Positions 44,826 through 53,438 of a DNA stretch of 64,000 nt are shown one piece after another (positions within the stretch are counted from its first letter, which is position 1; each line of letters opens with the position of its first letter). Both the position numbers and the translations under genes were made by a program. This DNA comes from Promethearchaeati archaeon (GTDB taxonomy: Archaea > Asgardarchaeota > Heimdallarchaeia > Heimdallarchaeales > Heimdallarchaeaceae), in NCBI GenBank assembly GCA_013166775.1, contig JABLTJ010000002.1, forward strand, positions 142,264 to 206,263, written 5' to 3'. Under the pieces are notes generated by a model. That model was given only the letters and a program-made list of their open reading frames with translations. It did no database searches and was not told the origin of the DNA.

Positions 44826-46010
44826 TTAGATGATTAAATCCTCAAGTTCTCTTGGATAGGGAGTAATGTGCTCTGATCCATCTTCTGTGATGATAACAGT
44901 TTCTGAATGTCTGAATCCTCCGAATTTATATTCGTAGATTCCAGGCTCGCATGTTAATACCATACCAGGTTTCATGATTTCATCTACACCTATATCTAGA
45001 AATGGTGCTTCATGACCTTCTAAACCTATAGCATGACCGGTGTGGTGTTGTGTTAGATTATTCAAACCTTCTTCTTTGAAAACAGCAATTGCAGCTTTGT
45101 CAACTGCACTACATGGAACACCAGGTTTGAACGCTTCCAACGCAGTATCTTGTGCTTTTTTCATTACGTTGAAATATCGTTTTTGTTTTTCATTGGGTTT
45201 TCCAATGAACATCGTTCTCTCTAGCTCTGATAAATATCCTGATACATTTGCAGATGCACCTGTTACAAGAACATCACCCTTCTTGAAGGCAGTTTTTTGC
45301 AGTACGGAATGAGGGATAGCTGACCATTCACCTATTTGTCCCCTGTAACCTGCACCAGCTGGTAAAAAGTTTCTAGGGATAAAACCTTCTAAATCATTTA
45401 ACATTTTCTTTGAAGCTTCCATACTTGCATGCAAAGAAACATCTACTTCATTCTTACCTTCTGCAGTATACTCTTGAAGTAATCGATGTGCTAAATCACC
45501 ATACTTAGCAGAGATTCTAATCAAATTCAATTCTTCTTCATCTTTGATTTTACGAATTTGTGGAATTAAAGCAGAATGAATTTCTGTTTTAGTTTTGTTT
45601 CCAATGAGATCAGTTAGTTTTGGTCCTTCATAACCCCAATAATTTGAAAATGAAGGAGCTTCCAATCCGATTTTTAAACTAGTAATCTTATTTTCAACAA
45701 GGTTATCAACGAATATTTTTGCAGGATGCTTTTCATCAGGATATTCAAAGTATAATTCCCTATGAATCCAGGGTAACTTTTCCATTAAGTGTTCTTTTTC
45801 CAATCTAGGAACAAAAAACCACGGATCATCTAGTGCTGGAAGTACAAAAGCAATTGGTCTTTCAGTTGGAATAAAATGATATCCGGTTAGATAGTAAATA
45901 GAAAGAGGATTGAAAAAAATCATTGATCCTAGTTCTTTATCCTTACAAAAATGTTGTATTTTTGCTCTTCTTTTTTTGTGATTTTCTTTTGAAATTGCAT
46001 ATTTGTTCAT
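44826..46010 (-). CDS. M24 (Xaa-Pro dipeptidase/creatinase-like) protein with altered metal site
   Basis: A 394-residue pita-bread-fold protein with an N-terminal creatinase domain and a C-terminal M24 domain. HHTGHAIGLEGHE, LTCEPGIYEY and RHSETVI keep the His and Glu positions. But the segment that normally supplies two Asp ligands reads GDVLVTGASANVSGYLSE: the DxG Asp is Gly and the second Asp is Glu. The dinuclear site is therefore probably impaired, as in creatinase, and the enzyme may be a hydrolase of another kind. It is convergent with map. Confidence 0.85.
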   Translation of the reverse strand: MNKYAISKENHKKRRAKIQHFCKDKELGSMIFFNPLSIYYLTGYHFIPTERPIAFVLPALDDPWFFVPRLEKEHLMEKLPWIHRELYFEYPDEKHPAKIFVDNLVENKITSLKIGLEAPSFSNYWGYEGPKLTDLIGNKTKTEIHSALIPQIRKIKDEEELNLIRISAKYGDLAHRLLQEYTAEGKNEVDVSLHASMEASKKMLNDLEGFIPRNFLPAGAGYRGQIGEWSAIPHSVLQKTAFKKGDVLVTGASANVSGYLSELERTMFIGKPNEKQKRYFNVMKKAQDTALEAFKPGVPCSAVDKAAIAVFKEEGLNNLTQHHTGHAIGLEGHEAPFLDIGVDEIMKPGMVLTCEPGIYEYKFGGFRHSETVIITEDGSEHITPYPRELEDLII

Positions 46011-46029
46011 TTGAAGTCACTCCGATTTT

Positions 46030-46476
46030 TTATGCGAATCCTATGACCGTACTTGTTGGAAGTACTTTACGGAGTTCTATTAAATCCGGTTTGTATAGGT
46101 ATACTAAGCTTGGAGAATGATCCTCATTATTGAAGTTTTCCCACGATTCTTTGTATTTATTGATCGCTTTACTAACAAGGAATTGTTCTATTAACTCTCC
46201 AGATATAATATAAGTTCCTCTCCCTAAATCTCTTCTTCTGATGATTAGAATTGGTAGATATACATCCTTGTGTTTTTCTTTTGGGCATAACTCTAGAAGG
46301 ATTTGTATTTCTTTTTTATTGATATATAGTTGAGCATCTTCTCTATTAACATAATAGAGATTCCCTTGTTCTGCCATCAGAAGAGTTATTCGTTTCTTAG
46401 GTAGATGGTTATTCACTGAATCTATTTCATATTTAAGGTATTTACTCAGTTTATCATCAAAACTCAATAATTCCAC
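46030..46476 (-). CDS. UPF0216 / DUF61 family protein
   Basis: A 148-residue archaeal conserved protein. NNHLPKKRITLLMAEQGN, NKKEIQILLELCP and YLPILIIRRRDLGRGTYIIS match the UPF0216 pattern of a short basic N-terminus, EL/EI helix and LPI strand. Function is unknown in the family. It is between the M24 protein (19 bases downstream) and the zinc-ribbon protein (5 bases upstream) on the same strand, so it probably belongs to an operon. Confidence 0.75.
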   Translation of the reverse strand: MELLSFDDKLSKYLKYEIDSVNNHLPKKRITLLMAEQGNLYYVNREDAQLYINKKEIQILLELCPKEKHKDVYLPILIIRRRDLGRGTYIISGELIEQFLVSKAINKYKESWENFNNEDHSPSLVYLYKPDLIELRKVLPTSTVIGFA

Positions 46477-46481
46477 CTGTA

Positions 46482-47291
46482 CTAATCAGAATATTTCCGT
46501 GGAAAGAATATTCTATCTACTTTATTATATATTAAATAAGAACCTGTCAATATTGGTATAAATAGTGAGATTAAACTCACAAAAGCAAATATTATTACAG
46601 ATCCTGATAAATAGCTTAGAAGTATATCTTTGTTCTCGAAGGCTTGTGTTGCAAATATTAGGATTACCGCTATAGCACAGTTGACAATTACATCTATGAA
46701 TATTGCATAAATAATCCAATTTCTGATTCCAGATTTGTTAGCTGAGTAAGTTCTTGCAACCTTACCAACAAAAAAACCAACGAAGATAGCAAAAGGTATA
46801 CCCAAAATTATAGATAGCGAGTTAATATTCAACACGGTTGTTATATCACTCGGAAATGTTGGATAAAGATCAAAATCTGCATCTACGAAATTTATTGATA
46901 AGAATGAAACTAGAAGATTTAATCCATAATGTAACGTAGAGATTATTAAAGTAAAGAGAGTTACAAATAAGAATTTTCTTCCCATAGAAAATTGAGTTCG
47001 TTTTGTTTTAAGGATATCGACAACTTCATCAAGTTTTACTTTTTTCTTTGGAACTTCTGGGATTTCAGGGAGTGCAACTTTCTTAGATTCTACGTCTGGA
47101 GCTTCTGGAGTTTCAGAAACTTCAAGAGTGCCAGGAATACCAGGAACACTTGGTAAATCCTTTGCATCAGGTATTTTTTCTTCCTTCTCTGTTTCTGCTG
47201 GAGCAATTTCATAATCGCAGAAAACACACTTTTTAGTGCCTTTTATATTTAGATTTCCACAATTGGAGCATCGATCAAATTCTTCACTCAT
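46482..47291 (-). CDS. Zinc-ribbon membrane protein
   Basis: A 269-residue protein. Residues 8-25 hold a zinc ribbon (CSNCGNLNIKGTKKCVFC), followed by a Pro/Glu-rich linker (about 30-85) and four or five transmembrane helices (about 105-260). The ribbon would be cytoplasmic and could recruit partners. No family recognised. It overlaps neither neighbour but lies 5 bases from the UPF0216 gene, so they are probably co-transcribed. Confidence 0.7.
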   Translation of the reverse strand: MSEEFDRCSNCGNLNIKGTKKCVFCDYEIAPAETEKEEKIPDAKDLPSVPGIPGTLEVSETPEAPDVESKKVALPEIPEVPKKKVKLDEVVDILKTKRTQFSMGRKFLFVTLFTLIISTLHYGLNLLVSFLSINFVDADFDLYPTFPSDITTVLNINSLSIILGIPFAIFVGFFVGKVARTYSANKSGIRNWIIYAIFIDVIVNCAIAVILIFATQAFENKDILLSYLSGSVIIFAFVSLISLFIPILTGSYLIYNKVDRIFFPRKYSD

Positions 47292-47345
47292 TAATAAATA
47301 ATATTGAGATTGAAATTAAAAAAGTATCTGAAAAAACTTGATTTT

Positions 47346-48518
47346 TCAATAATCAACTTCATATTGTTTAGAATCTTCAATTAATTTCTTGAATAGATTC
47401 TCTTGTTTTACAGAAAAAGGCATTACATCTTTTAATTTTTCAAGCAATTCTTTTTCTTCTTCAGACATCCTTTCTGGGATTTCATAATGGATGACTGCAA
47501 GGAAATCCCCATAGTTCATACCGTAAGAAGTTTTACGTTTGATACCTTTTCTTTGTAATCTTAGAATGCTTCCTTCTTTGGTCTTTTTTGGTATTTTGAT
47601 TTTCTCTGGACCATATGGAGTGGGTATAGTAAAATTTCCACCAAGAATTGCGAGGGGGAAAGGAATTAAGATTTCTACAATAATATTATCACCTTGTCTT
47701 TTATAGAAAGGGTGGGACTCAACAATTAATCGAACATAAAGATCTCCTCTTCCTCCTCCTAATCGACCCTCTTCACCTTTACTTTTAATCCTGAGTCGAA
47801 AACCAGAATCAACACCTGGAGGAATATCTAGTTTGATTTTTTCGTTTTCCTTTGAACGTCCAGATCCCTTGCATCCCTTACATGGTTTATCTACTATTTC
47901 TCCCTTTCCTCTACATGTACTGCAGACTTGTTGTGAAATATACCTAGTGAAACCCATTTGACGTTCAATAGTCTCCATTCCAGATCCTTGACAGTTTTTA
48001 CATGTTTCTGGGGAGGTTCCCTTTTGTGCTCCAGAACCATTGCATTCCGTACATTCTTTCTTTATTGGTACATCTACAACTTTCTTAGTTCCATAAACAG
48101 CATCTTCAAAAGTAATTTCGTAGTTCATTAGTAAATCGGATCCTGATTGAGGACCTGTAGGACGACGACGTTGTCTTCCACCAAAAAACATACTGAAAAG
48201 ATCATCTCCCATAAAGTCATCTCTGAAAAGTGAGGAGAATAGATCGGATATTGTAGAAAAATCTCTTGCGTTTACTCTAGAAAAATCAGATTGAACCCCA
48301 GCGAATCCAAAACGATCATATGAAGATCTTTTTTGTGGATCGGATAAAATCTCGTAAGCTTCACTAGCTTCCTTGAACTTCTCTGCTGCTTTTGGGTCAT
48401 CAGGATTTCTATCAGGATGATTTTCCATAGCTTTCTTCCGAAAAGCTTTCTTTAGCTCGTCTTCAGTAGCATCTTTGGACACCCCTAATACTTCGTAGTA
48501 ATCTCGTTTTTCAGACAT
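47346..48518 (-). CDS. dnaJ: Chaperone DnaJ (Hsp40, type I)
   Basis: A 390-residue co-chaperone. J domain 1-70 with HPD (MENHPDRNPDD), a Phe/Asp/Ser-rich region instead of a typical Gly/Phe linker, four zinc-binding repeats (CTECNGSG, CKNCQGSG, CSTCRGKG, CKGCKGSG) at about 136-200, and the substrate-binding C-terminal domains. It stimulates the DnaK ATPase. It lies downstream of dnaK on the same strand, separated by a hairpin and an 87-base gap. No grpE is in the window. Confidence 0.97.
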   Translation of the reverse strand: MSEKRDYYEVLGVSKDATEDELKKAFRKKAMENHPDRNPDDPKAAEKFKEASEAYEILSDPQKRSSYDRFGFAGVQSDFSRVNARDFSTISDLFSSLFRDDFMGDDLFSMFFGGRQRRRPTGPQSGSDLLMNYEITFEDAVYGTKKVVDVPIKKECTECNGSGAQKGTSPETCKNCQGSGMETIERQMGFTRYISQQVCSTCRGKGEIVDKPCKGCKGSGRSKENEKIKLDIPPGVDSGFRLRIKSKGEEGRLGGGRGDLYVRLIVESHPFYKRQGDNIIVEILIPFPLAILGGNFTIPTPYGPEKIKIPKKTKEGSILRLQRKGIKRKTSYGMNYGDFLAVIHYEIPERMSEEEKELLEKLKDVMPFSVKQENLFKKLIEDSKQYEVDY

Positions 48519-48574
48519 GAATTATCACTATCATAACTTGAGAGTAAACAATGTAAAAAAATAGAGATAAAAAT

Positions 48575-48604
48575 ATTATCGGTTTTTGAGAGTTTACCGA
48601 TAAT
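48575..48604 (-). terminator. Hairpin directly after dnaK
   Basis: ATTATCGGT (48575-48583) and ACCGATAAT (48596-48604) form a perfect 9-base stem with a 12-base loop, beginning one base after the dnaK stop codon. On the transcript it is followed by U-rich sequence, as in a bacterial-type terminator. A direct repeat TTGAGAGT(A/T)(A/T)AC (48538-48549 and 48586-48597) overlaps it, so it may also regulate dnaJ. Confidence 0.5.
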
Positions 48605-48605
48605 C

Positions 48606-50495
48606 TTATTCTTCATCTTCAACAGGTTCATAGTCTACATCAATGATTTGTTCTTCATCAATATCTGCTTGTGGTGCTGCACCTGGTTCACCAGGAGCTC
48701 CAGGTCCATAAGGCATATCTCCTGGTTGAGGACCTCCGGGAGCTTGACCAGTTTCAGCGTAAATTCTTTGTGAAATCTGCATTATCTCTTGTATGAGCTC
48801 TTCAGTTTTAGCTTTGATTTCTTCAGTATTATCATTTTCTGCAGTTTTTTTCAATGTCTCAGCTTTTTCTTCGAGTGTAGATTTTTCAGTATCAGAGATT
48901 TTATCTCCCAAATCTTTTATTGTCTTTTCAGAAGTATAAAGTGCCTGTTCTGCAGTGTTTTTAGCTTCGATAAGTTCTCTACGTACTTGGTCTTCTTCTT
49001 TGTATTTTTCAGAATCTCCCTTCATTTTTTCGATGTCCTCATCAGATAGATGAGATGATTGAATAACAATACTTTGTTCTTTTCCTGTCCCAAGATCTTT
49101 AGCAGATACTTGAAGGATACCATTTGCATCCATATCAAAGGAAACCTCAACCTGAGGTATGCCTCTTGGAGCTGGCGGGATTCCAACAAGCTGAAACTGA
49201 CCTAAAGTTATATTATCAGCTGCCATAGTTCTTTCTCCTTGAAGAACATGAATTTCTACAGATGTTTGCATATCTGCAGCAGTTGTGAATACATTTTTCT
49301 TTGTTACAGGAATAGTTGTATTTCGTTCAATAAGAGGAGTCATAACTCCACCTAGTGTTTCCACACCTAGGGTTAATGGAGTTACATCCAATAGAAGAAT
49401 ATCTTTTACTTCACCTGCTAGAACAGCAGCTTGGACTGCTGCACCAAGAGCAACAACTTCTTCAGGTGCTACACCTTTGTGAGGTTCTAAACCGAATAAT
49501 TCCTTTGCCATATCTCTAATCATTGGCATTCTTGTAGCACCACCTACTAGAATTACTTTATCTAAATCTCCAAGTTTGATTTTAGCATCTTGCATAGCTT
49601 GTTTAGAAGGTCCTATACATTTTTCCACTAAATCCTTGCTCAAATCCTCGAATTTGGCTCTTGATAATTCTAAATCAAGGTGTTTTGGACCTGATGCATC
49701 TGCTGTAATATATGGAAGACTAATTTTTGTTTTCACTTTTGAAGTTAATTCAATTTTAGCTTCTTCAGCTGCATCCTTTAGTCGTTGTATCACTTTAGAA
49801 TCTTTAGAAAGATCTATTCCTTCTTGCTCTAAGAACTCTTGTACAATCCAATCAATAATATGCTGATCCCAATCATCTCCACCCAAGAGGTTATTACCAC
49901 TTGTTGCTATTACCTTAAACAGTCCATCATCTAGTTCAAGAATGGAAACATCGAATGTTCCACCACCAAGATCAAAAACTAGTATTCTTTCAGCTTCTGC
50001 TTTGTCTAAACCATAAGCTAAAGCACTTGCTGTAGGTTCATTAACAATTCTAAGAACTTCCAAACCTGCTATTTCACCGGCATCTTTAGTTGCTTGTCTT
50101 TGAGAATCACTGAAATAAGCAGGAACCGTTACTACTGCTTTTTTAATTTTTTGTCCTAGATAGGATTCAGCATCTTCCTTCATTTTGGTTAGAATCATAG
50201 CTGAGATTTCTTCAGGTCTATATTCTTTATCATCTACCTTGAATCTAAATTCAGTTCCCATCTTTCTCTTAATACTTCTAATAGTTCTATCAGGTAGAGC
50301 TATTGCTTGTCTTTTAGCTTGTATCCCGACTGTACGAGTACCGTCTTCATTGAATGTCACAACACTAGGCGTAATTCTCCCACCTTCAAGATTAGGAATA
50401 ATCTCAGGCTTTCCAGCTACCATATAAGCGATACCTGAATTAGTTGTTCCTAAATCAATACCAACTACAAGCTCTTTCTTTGTTTCTTTACTCAA
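48606..50495 (-). CDS. dnaK: Chaperone DnaK (Hsp70)
   Basis: A 629-residue Hsp70. ATPase motifs [28 protein letters not shown] and [10 protein letters not shown], linker [15 protein letters not shown], substrate-binding domain and C-terminal lid, ending in [13 protein letters not shown], the usual EEVD-like bacterial/organellar tail type. Archaeal dnaK genes are considered bacterial acquisitions. I place the start at the TTG at 50495, since AGGTGA (50501-50506) lies 5 bases upstream; a TTG at 50516 in the same frame has no site. Confidence 0.97.
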   Translation of the reverse strand: MSKETKKELVVGIDLGTTNSGIAYMVAGKPEIIPNLEGGRITPSVVTFNEDGTRTVGIQAKRQAIALPDRTIRSIKRKMGTEFRFKVDDKEYRPEEISAMILTKMKEDAESYLGQKIKKAVVTVPAYFSDSQRQATKDAGEIAGLEVLRIVNEPTASALAYGLDKAEAERILVFDLGGGTFDVSILELDDGLFKVIATSGNNLLGGDDWDQHIIDWIVQEFLEQEGIDLSKDSKVIQRLKDAAEEAKIELTSKVKTKISLPYITADASGPKHLDLELSRAKFEDLSKDLVEKCIGPSKQAMQDAKIKLGDLDKVILVGGATRMPMIRDMAKELFGLEPHKGVAPEEVVALGAAVQAAVLAGEVKDILLLDVTPLTLGVETLGGVMTPLIERNTTIPVTKKNVFTTAADMQTSVEIHVLQGERTMAADNITLGQFQLVGIPPAPRGIPQVEVSFDMDANGILQVSAKDLGTGKEQSIVIQSSHLSDEDIEKMKGDSEKYKEEDQVRRELIEAKNTAEQALYTSEKTIKDLGDKISDTEKSTLEEKAETLKKTAENDNTEEIKAKTEELIQEIMQISQRIYAETGQAPGGPQPGDMPYGPGAPGEPGAAPQADIDEEQIIDVDYEPVEDEE

Positions 50496-50556
50496 ATTTT
50501 TCACCTTAAAGTACAAGTGTTTTTTTTTAAACTAACGTTTTAATTGGCTTTTTACT

Positions 50557-50568
50557 GATATATATATC
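50557..50568 (-). promoter_or_regulatory. TATA box of dnaK
   Basis: GATATATATATC on the minus strand, about 62-73 bases upstream of the TTG start, predicting a leader of about 40 bases. Confidence 0.4.
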
Positions 50569-50620
50569 TTGCCATCTTGAAAAAAATAAGAACGAAAAAA
50601 AATTAGAAAAATAGAGAGGA

Positions 50621-51649
50621 TTATGATCTGCTTTTAGTTGGTTTATCTTCAAGTCTATATCTATTTCTACGTTTCTTTTCTTTTTTATAATAAGGAGATT
50701 TTCCTATCAGAATTGAACGAGCAAGAGGACGAAATATCTGAATGATAAAACGACGAAATCCTATTTGTTTTCTATAAACTTTGATAAAATCATCAAAAGT
50801 ATGTTCCTGGAACTTCAATAACTCTTGAGCTTCTTTAGTATCCATCCAATCGCAATGATAATAATCATCCATAGTTCTTACTGGTTTGAAAACTTCTTCA
50901 GGCAACATACCAATACCGAATGCGTCAAGCATCTTTGAAACAAATTCTCCTTGAAGTAATTTATTTCCTTTCCCACCACCAATGAAAAGAGTTTTACCTA
51001 AAACTTTTGCATCCATTGCATTCACACAAGCCAAGGCAACATCTCTAGTATCAACAGTCTCAATTCGTTGATCAAGAGGTATATCAAACATGATATCAGG
51101 AATCTTCCAAGACATTTCAAAAGGAGTTACAGCAGCAAATCTTAGAATTACCCACTGAACTGCACTCTTTTTCAATCGTCCCTCCATTTCCACTTTATGT
51201 TGGGCATAATTATCATATTCTAAAGGATCAATTGGATCATCAATCCTAGTTGGGGGTTGGAATTTCATTCTATTACCATGAACTGCAATTGATGATGCAT
51301 AAACAAATTTTGGTGGAACAACCATGCTTTCAGCTGCTTGAAGTAAATAAGTAGAACCCTTTACATTTACATCATAAGCTAGCTCTAGACGTTCATAAGC
51401 TAATGGTGGTATTATTGCAGCAAGATGAATTATCCAATCAATTCCATAAACAATTTTTTTCACTGTTTTTTCATCCCGAATATCACCCCAAATAGTTTCA
51501 AAATCCCCATTTTGTTTCAATCGTGACTCAATAGCAACATTTCTAGGATTTTTTACATCAAAGCAGCGAACTGTGTGACCTCTTTCCAAAAGAAGTGTCA
51601 AAGTCCGCTGTCCAACGTTGCCAAAAGCGCCTGTTAGTAAGACCTTCAT
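50621..51649 (-). CDS. NAD-dependent epimerase/dehydratase family (extended SDR)
   Basis: A 342-residue extended short-chain dehydrogenase. TGAFGNVGQRTLTLL is the Rossmann Gly-rich motif, HLAAIIPPLA the NAD-binding segment, and YAQHKVEMEG the catalytic YxxxK. Typically acts on nucleotide-sugars or steroid/isoprenoid-type substrates; the substrate is unknown. The last 45 residues are strongly basic (KKEKKRRNRY), unusual for the family. It lies downstream of no close gene; the start is 240 bases from the broken gene on the other strand. Confidence 0.88.
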   Translation of the reverse strand: MKVLLTGAFGNVGQRTLTLLLERGHTVRCFDVKNPRNVAIESRLKQNGDFETIWGDIRDEKTVKKIVYGIDWIIHLAAIIPPLAYERLELAYDVNVKGSTYLLQAAESMVVPPKFVYASSIAVHGNRMKFQPPTRIDDPIDPLEYDNYAQHKVEMEGRLKKSAVQWVILRFAAVTPFEMSWKIPDIMFDIPLDQRIETVDTRDVALACVNAMDAKVLGKTLFIGGGKGNKLLQGEFVSKMLDAFGIGMLPEEVFKPVRTMDDYYHCDWMDTKEAQELLKFQEHTFDDFIKVYRKQIGFRRFIIQIFRPLARSILIGKSPYYKKEKKRRNRYRLEDKPTKSRS

Positions 51650-51860
51650 ATGTTAGTTTACACACCGAAAGTTATAGACAGTTCAGTGAAACGATAAAAC
51701 AGAGTAATTCCAAAAATACGAGTAGTAATTCCAGAAAGAACAAAATTCAGTTTTTCTTGTTTATGGGAGCAGATACCAAGTTTTAAAATATATATTTGAT
51801 TAAATATTATTTCGTTGTATTAAATGTGATTTTGAATAGTTCTAATGTTGTTTCACACTA

Positions 51861-51870
51861 CTATTTAAAA
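51861..51870 (+). promoter_or_regulatory. TATA box of the broken membrane-protein gene
   Basis: CTATTTAAAA about 19-28 bases before the ATG at 51889, which supports that ATG as the original start. Confidence 0.45.
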
Positions 51871-51888
51871 AGCAATTTTTTTGCGGAG

Positions 51889-52504
51889 ATGAAAAAATAT
51901 TTTTTCTCCATAAAATACTCTTGATTGCAGTCAATATAAGGAACATTATTTTAGTATTGGAAGAGTAAAACTGTGTGTAGGATGTACAAGTCTTTATTCC
52001 ATGGTCGTAGCTTCTTTAATTGCATTCTTTGCAGCACATGATTTTTTTAGAGCAAACGCGATTATACTCCCGATTGTTTATGTTTATGGGATTTTAGCCT
52101 TTGGAATGTATTTACTTATTCGTTCAGAAAAGAAATGGCTCAAATCATTTTTCAGAGCTTCTCTTGGTTTAGGAGCAAGGGCGTATACAGCAGTTATCAT
52201 TCTTGGACCTATTTGGTGAACAAGATTGATTTTAGTAGCTTTTATTCCTTTAGAAATTGCTTTATTCTTTATTGTAAGAGGAAAAAAAACTAATTTTGTT
52301 ATTTGTGATGATTGTCCGTTACATCATGCAGATCCACCATATGATCCAATGAAAAACACAGAGATTAAGATAAACAATCTCAACAGCTTGATAGACTCAC
52401 AGATAGATGGATTAAAGGTTGCACGACAGAAAGCTCTTGAAGAGAAAAGGAAAGAAAATGGAATAGACGGTTCTAAAACTCTTGAGGAAAAAGAAGAAAC
52501 CTAG
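51889..52504 (+). pseudogene. Broken DUF2085-like membrane protein gene (frameshift and in-frame TGA)
   Basis: Three segments together read as one protein of about 204 residues. The ATG at 51889 reads MKKYFFSIK, then stops at 51922. Removing one A from the A4 run at 51912-51915 continues in the second frame with TLDCSQYKEHYFSIG and KLCVGCTSLYS, a Cys pair and membrane helices, up to GPIW, followed by an in-frame TGA (52217-52219). After it the same frame continues LILVAFIPLEIALFF, CDDCPLHHADPPYDP and a charged tail. The Cys motif and helices resemble DUF2085-type membrane proteins. Either a recent pseudogene, assembly errors, or recoding. Confidence 0.6.
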
Positions 52505-53350
52505 TTAGAGATAAAATTCTCCTTTAAGAACCAAACTTGTTTTTCCAATAATCTCAACTCGGTTATTTTCAACTATCTTGACAGTTAATTCTCCACCACG
52601 TTCAGATAGCTGATTAGCTGACATTTCTTTCTTACCAAGTATTTTTGACCAATAAGGTGTAAGAATCGTATGTGTTGAACCTGTTACTGGATCTTCGTTT
52701 ATTCCTGCCCAAGGAGCAAAGAAACGAGAAACAAAATCAATATTGTTCGAACCTTTTGAAGTTATCACTACTCCTCGAATATCTATGTCTAGTTTTAGCT
52801 CAAGCATATCTCCAAAATTAGGAGCAATTCTTTTCACTTCATTCTCGTTTTCTAGCTCTAATAGAATATCAGTAACATTTTTAGCATAAGCAGCAGCTAG
52901 ACAATTTTCTATTCCCATTGCATCTAGGAGAGCTTTGGGTGGAGTAATATCTTCAGGTTCATTTAGTGGAAAATTCAATCCTATAGAGTCATCGATTTTC
53001 TTTGCAATTAACCTCCCACTCAAAGTATCAAAATTGACTTTATCAGCGTTTATACCAATCTCAAAGAACAATACAGAAGCTGAAGCAAGAGTTGCATGAC
53101 CACACAGATTAACTTCAACTTTAGGTGTAAACCATCTTAGACGAAAACCATCAGTTTCTTTAATTTCATTTATGTCCTGAACATAAATGAATGCTGTTTC
53201 AGACAAGTTCATCTCTGCTGCTATTTTCTGCAAAAACTCATCTGAATAATCTTTAGTAATCAAACAAACAGCAGCAGGATTCCCTTTGAAAGGAACCTCT
53301 GTAAAAGCATCTATTTGGTAGATAGGTATAAAATCGTTATTTTTATTCAT
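52505..53350 (-). CDS. PhzF-family isomerase-like protein
   Basis: A 281-residue protein of the PhzF/YddE family (diaminopimelate-epimerase-like fold). IDAFTEVPFKGNPAAVC, EMNLSETAFI (containing the catalytic Glu), VNLCGHATLASA and DPVTGSTHT are the family motifs. PhzF isomerises dihydrohydroxyanthranilate in phenazine synthesis, but most homologues have other, unknown small-molecule substrates, and no phenazine genes are nearby. The gene is convergent with the broken gene and starts 83 bases from the subtilase promoter region. Confidence 0.9.
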   Translation of the reverse strand: MNKNNDFIPIYQIDAFTEVPFKGNPAAVCLITKDYSDEFLQKIAAEMNLSETAFIYVQDINEIKETDGFRLRWFTPKVEVNLCGHATLASASVLFFEIGINADKVNFDTLSGRLIAKKIDDSIGLNFPLNEPEDITPPKALLDAMGIENCLAAAYAKNVTDILLELENENEVKRIAPNFGDMLELKLDIDIRGVVITSKGSNNIDFVSRFFAPWAGINEDPVTGSTHTILTPYWSKILGKKEMSANQLSERGGELTVKIVENNRVEIIGKTSLVLKGEFYL

Positions 53351-53438
53351 TGAATAACTTTAAGGTGGCATATTTATATTATTTTCTCAGAATCTACAGA
53401 AAGGAAAATTTATGAAGTAGATAAAACATAAATTGTTT

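Noticed and set aside
49285..50427. Plus-strand frames within dnaK
   Set aside because: Antisense to highly conserved Hsp70 motifs; Ser/Thr/Arg-rich shadows.
52217..52219. TGA as selenocysteine in the membrane-protein gene
   Set aside because: It follows a Trp in a hydrophobic segment with no redox motif, and the gene has a second lesion; nonsense mutation or error is simpler.
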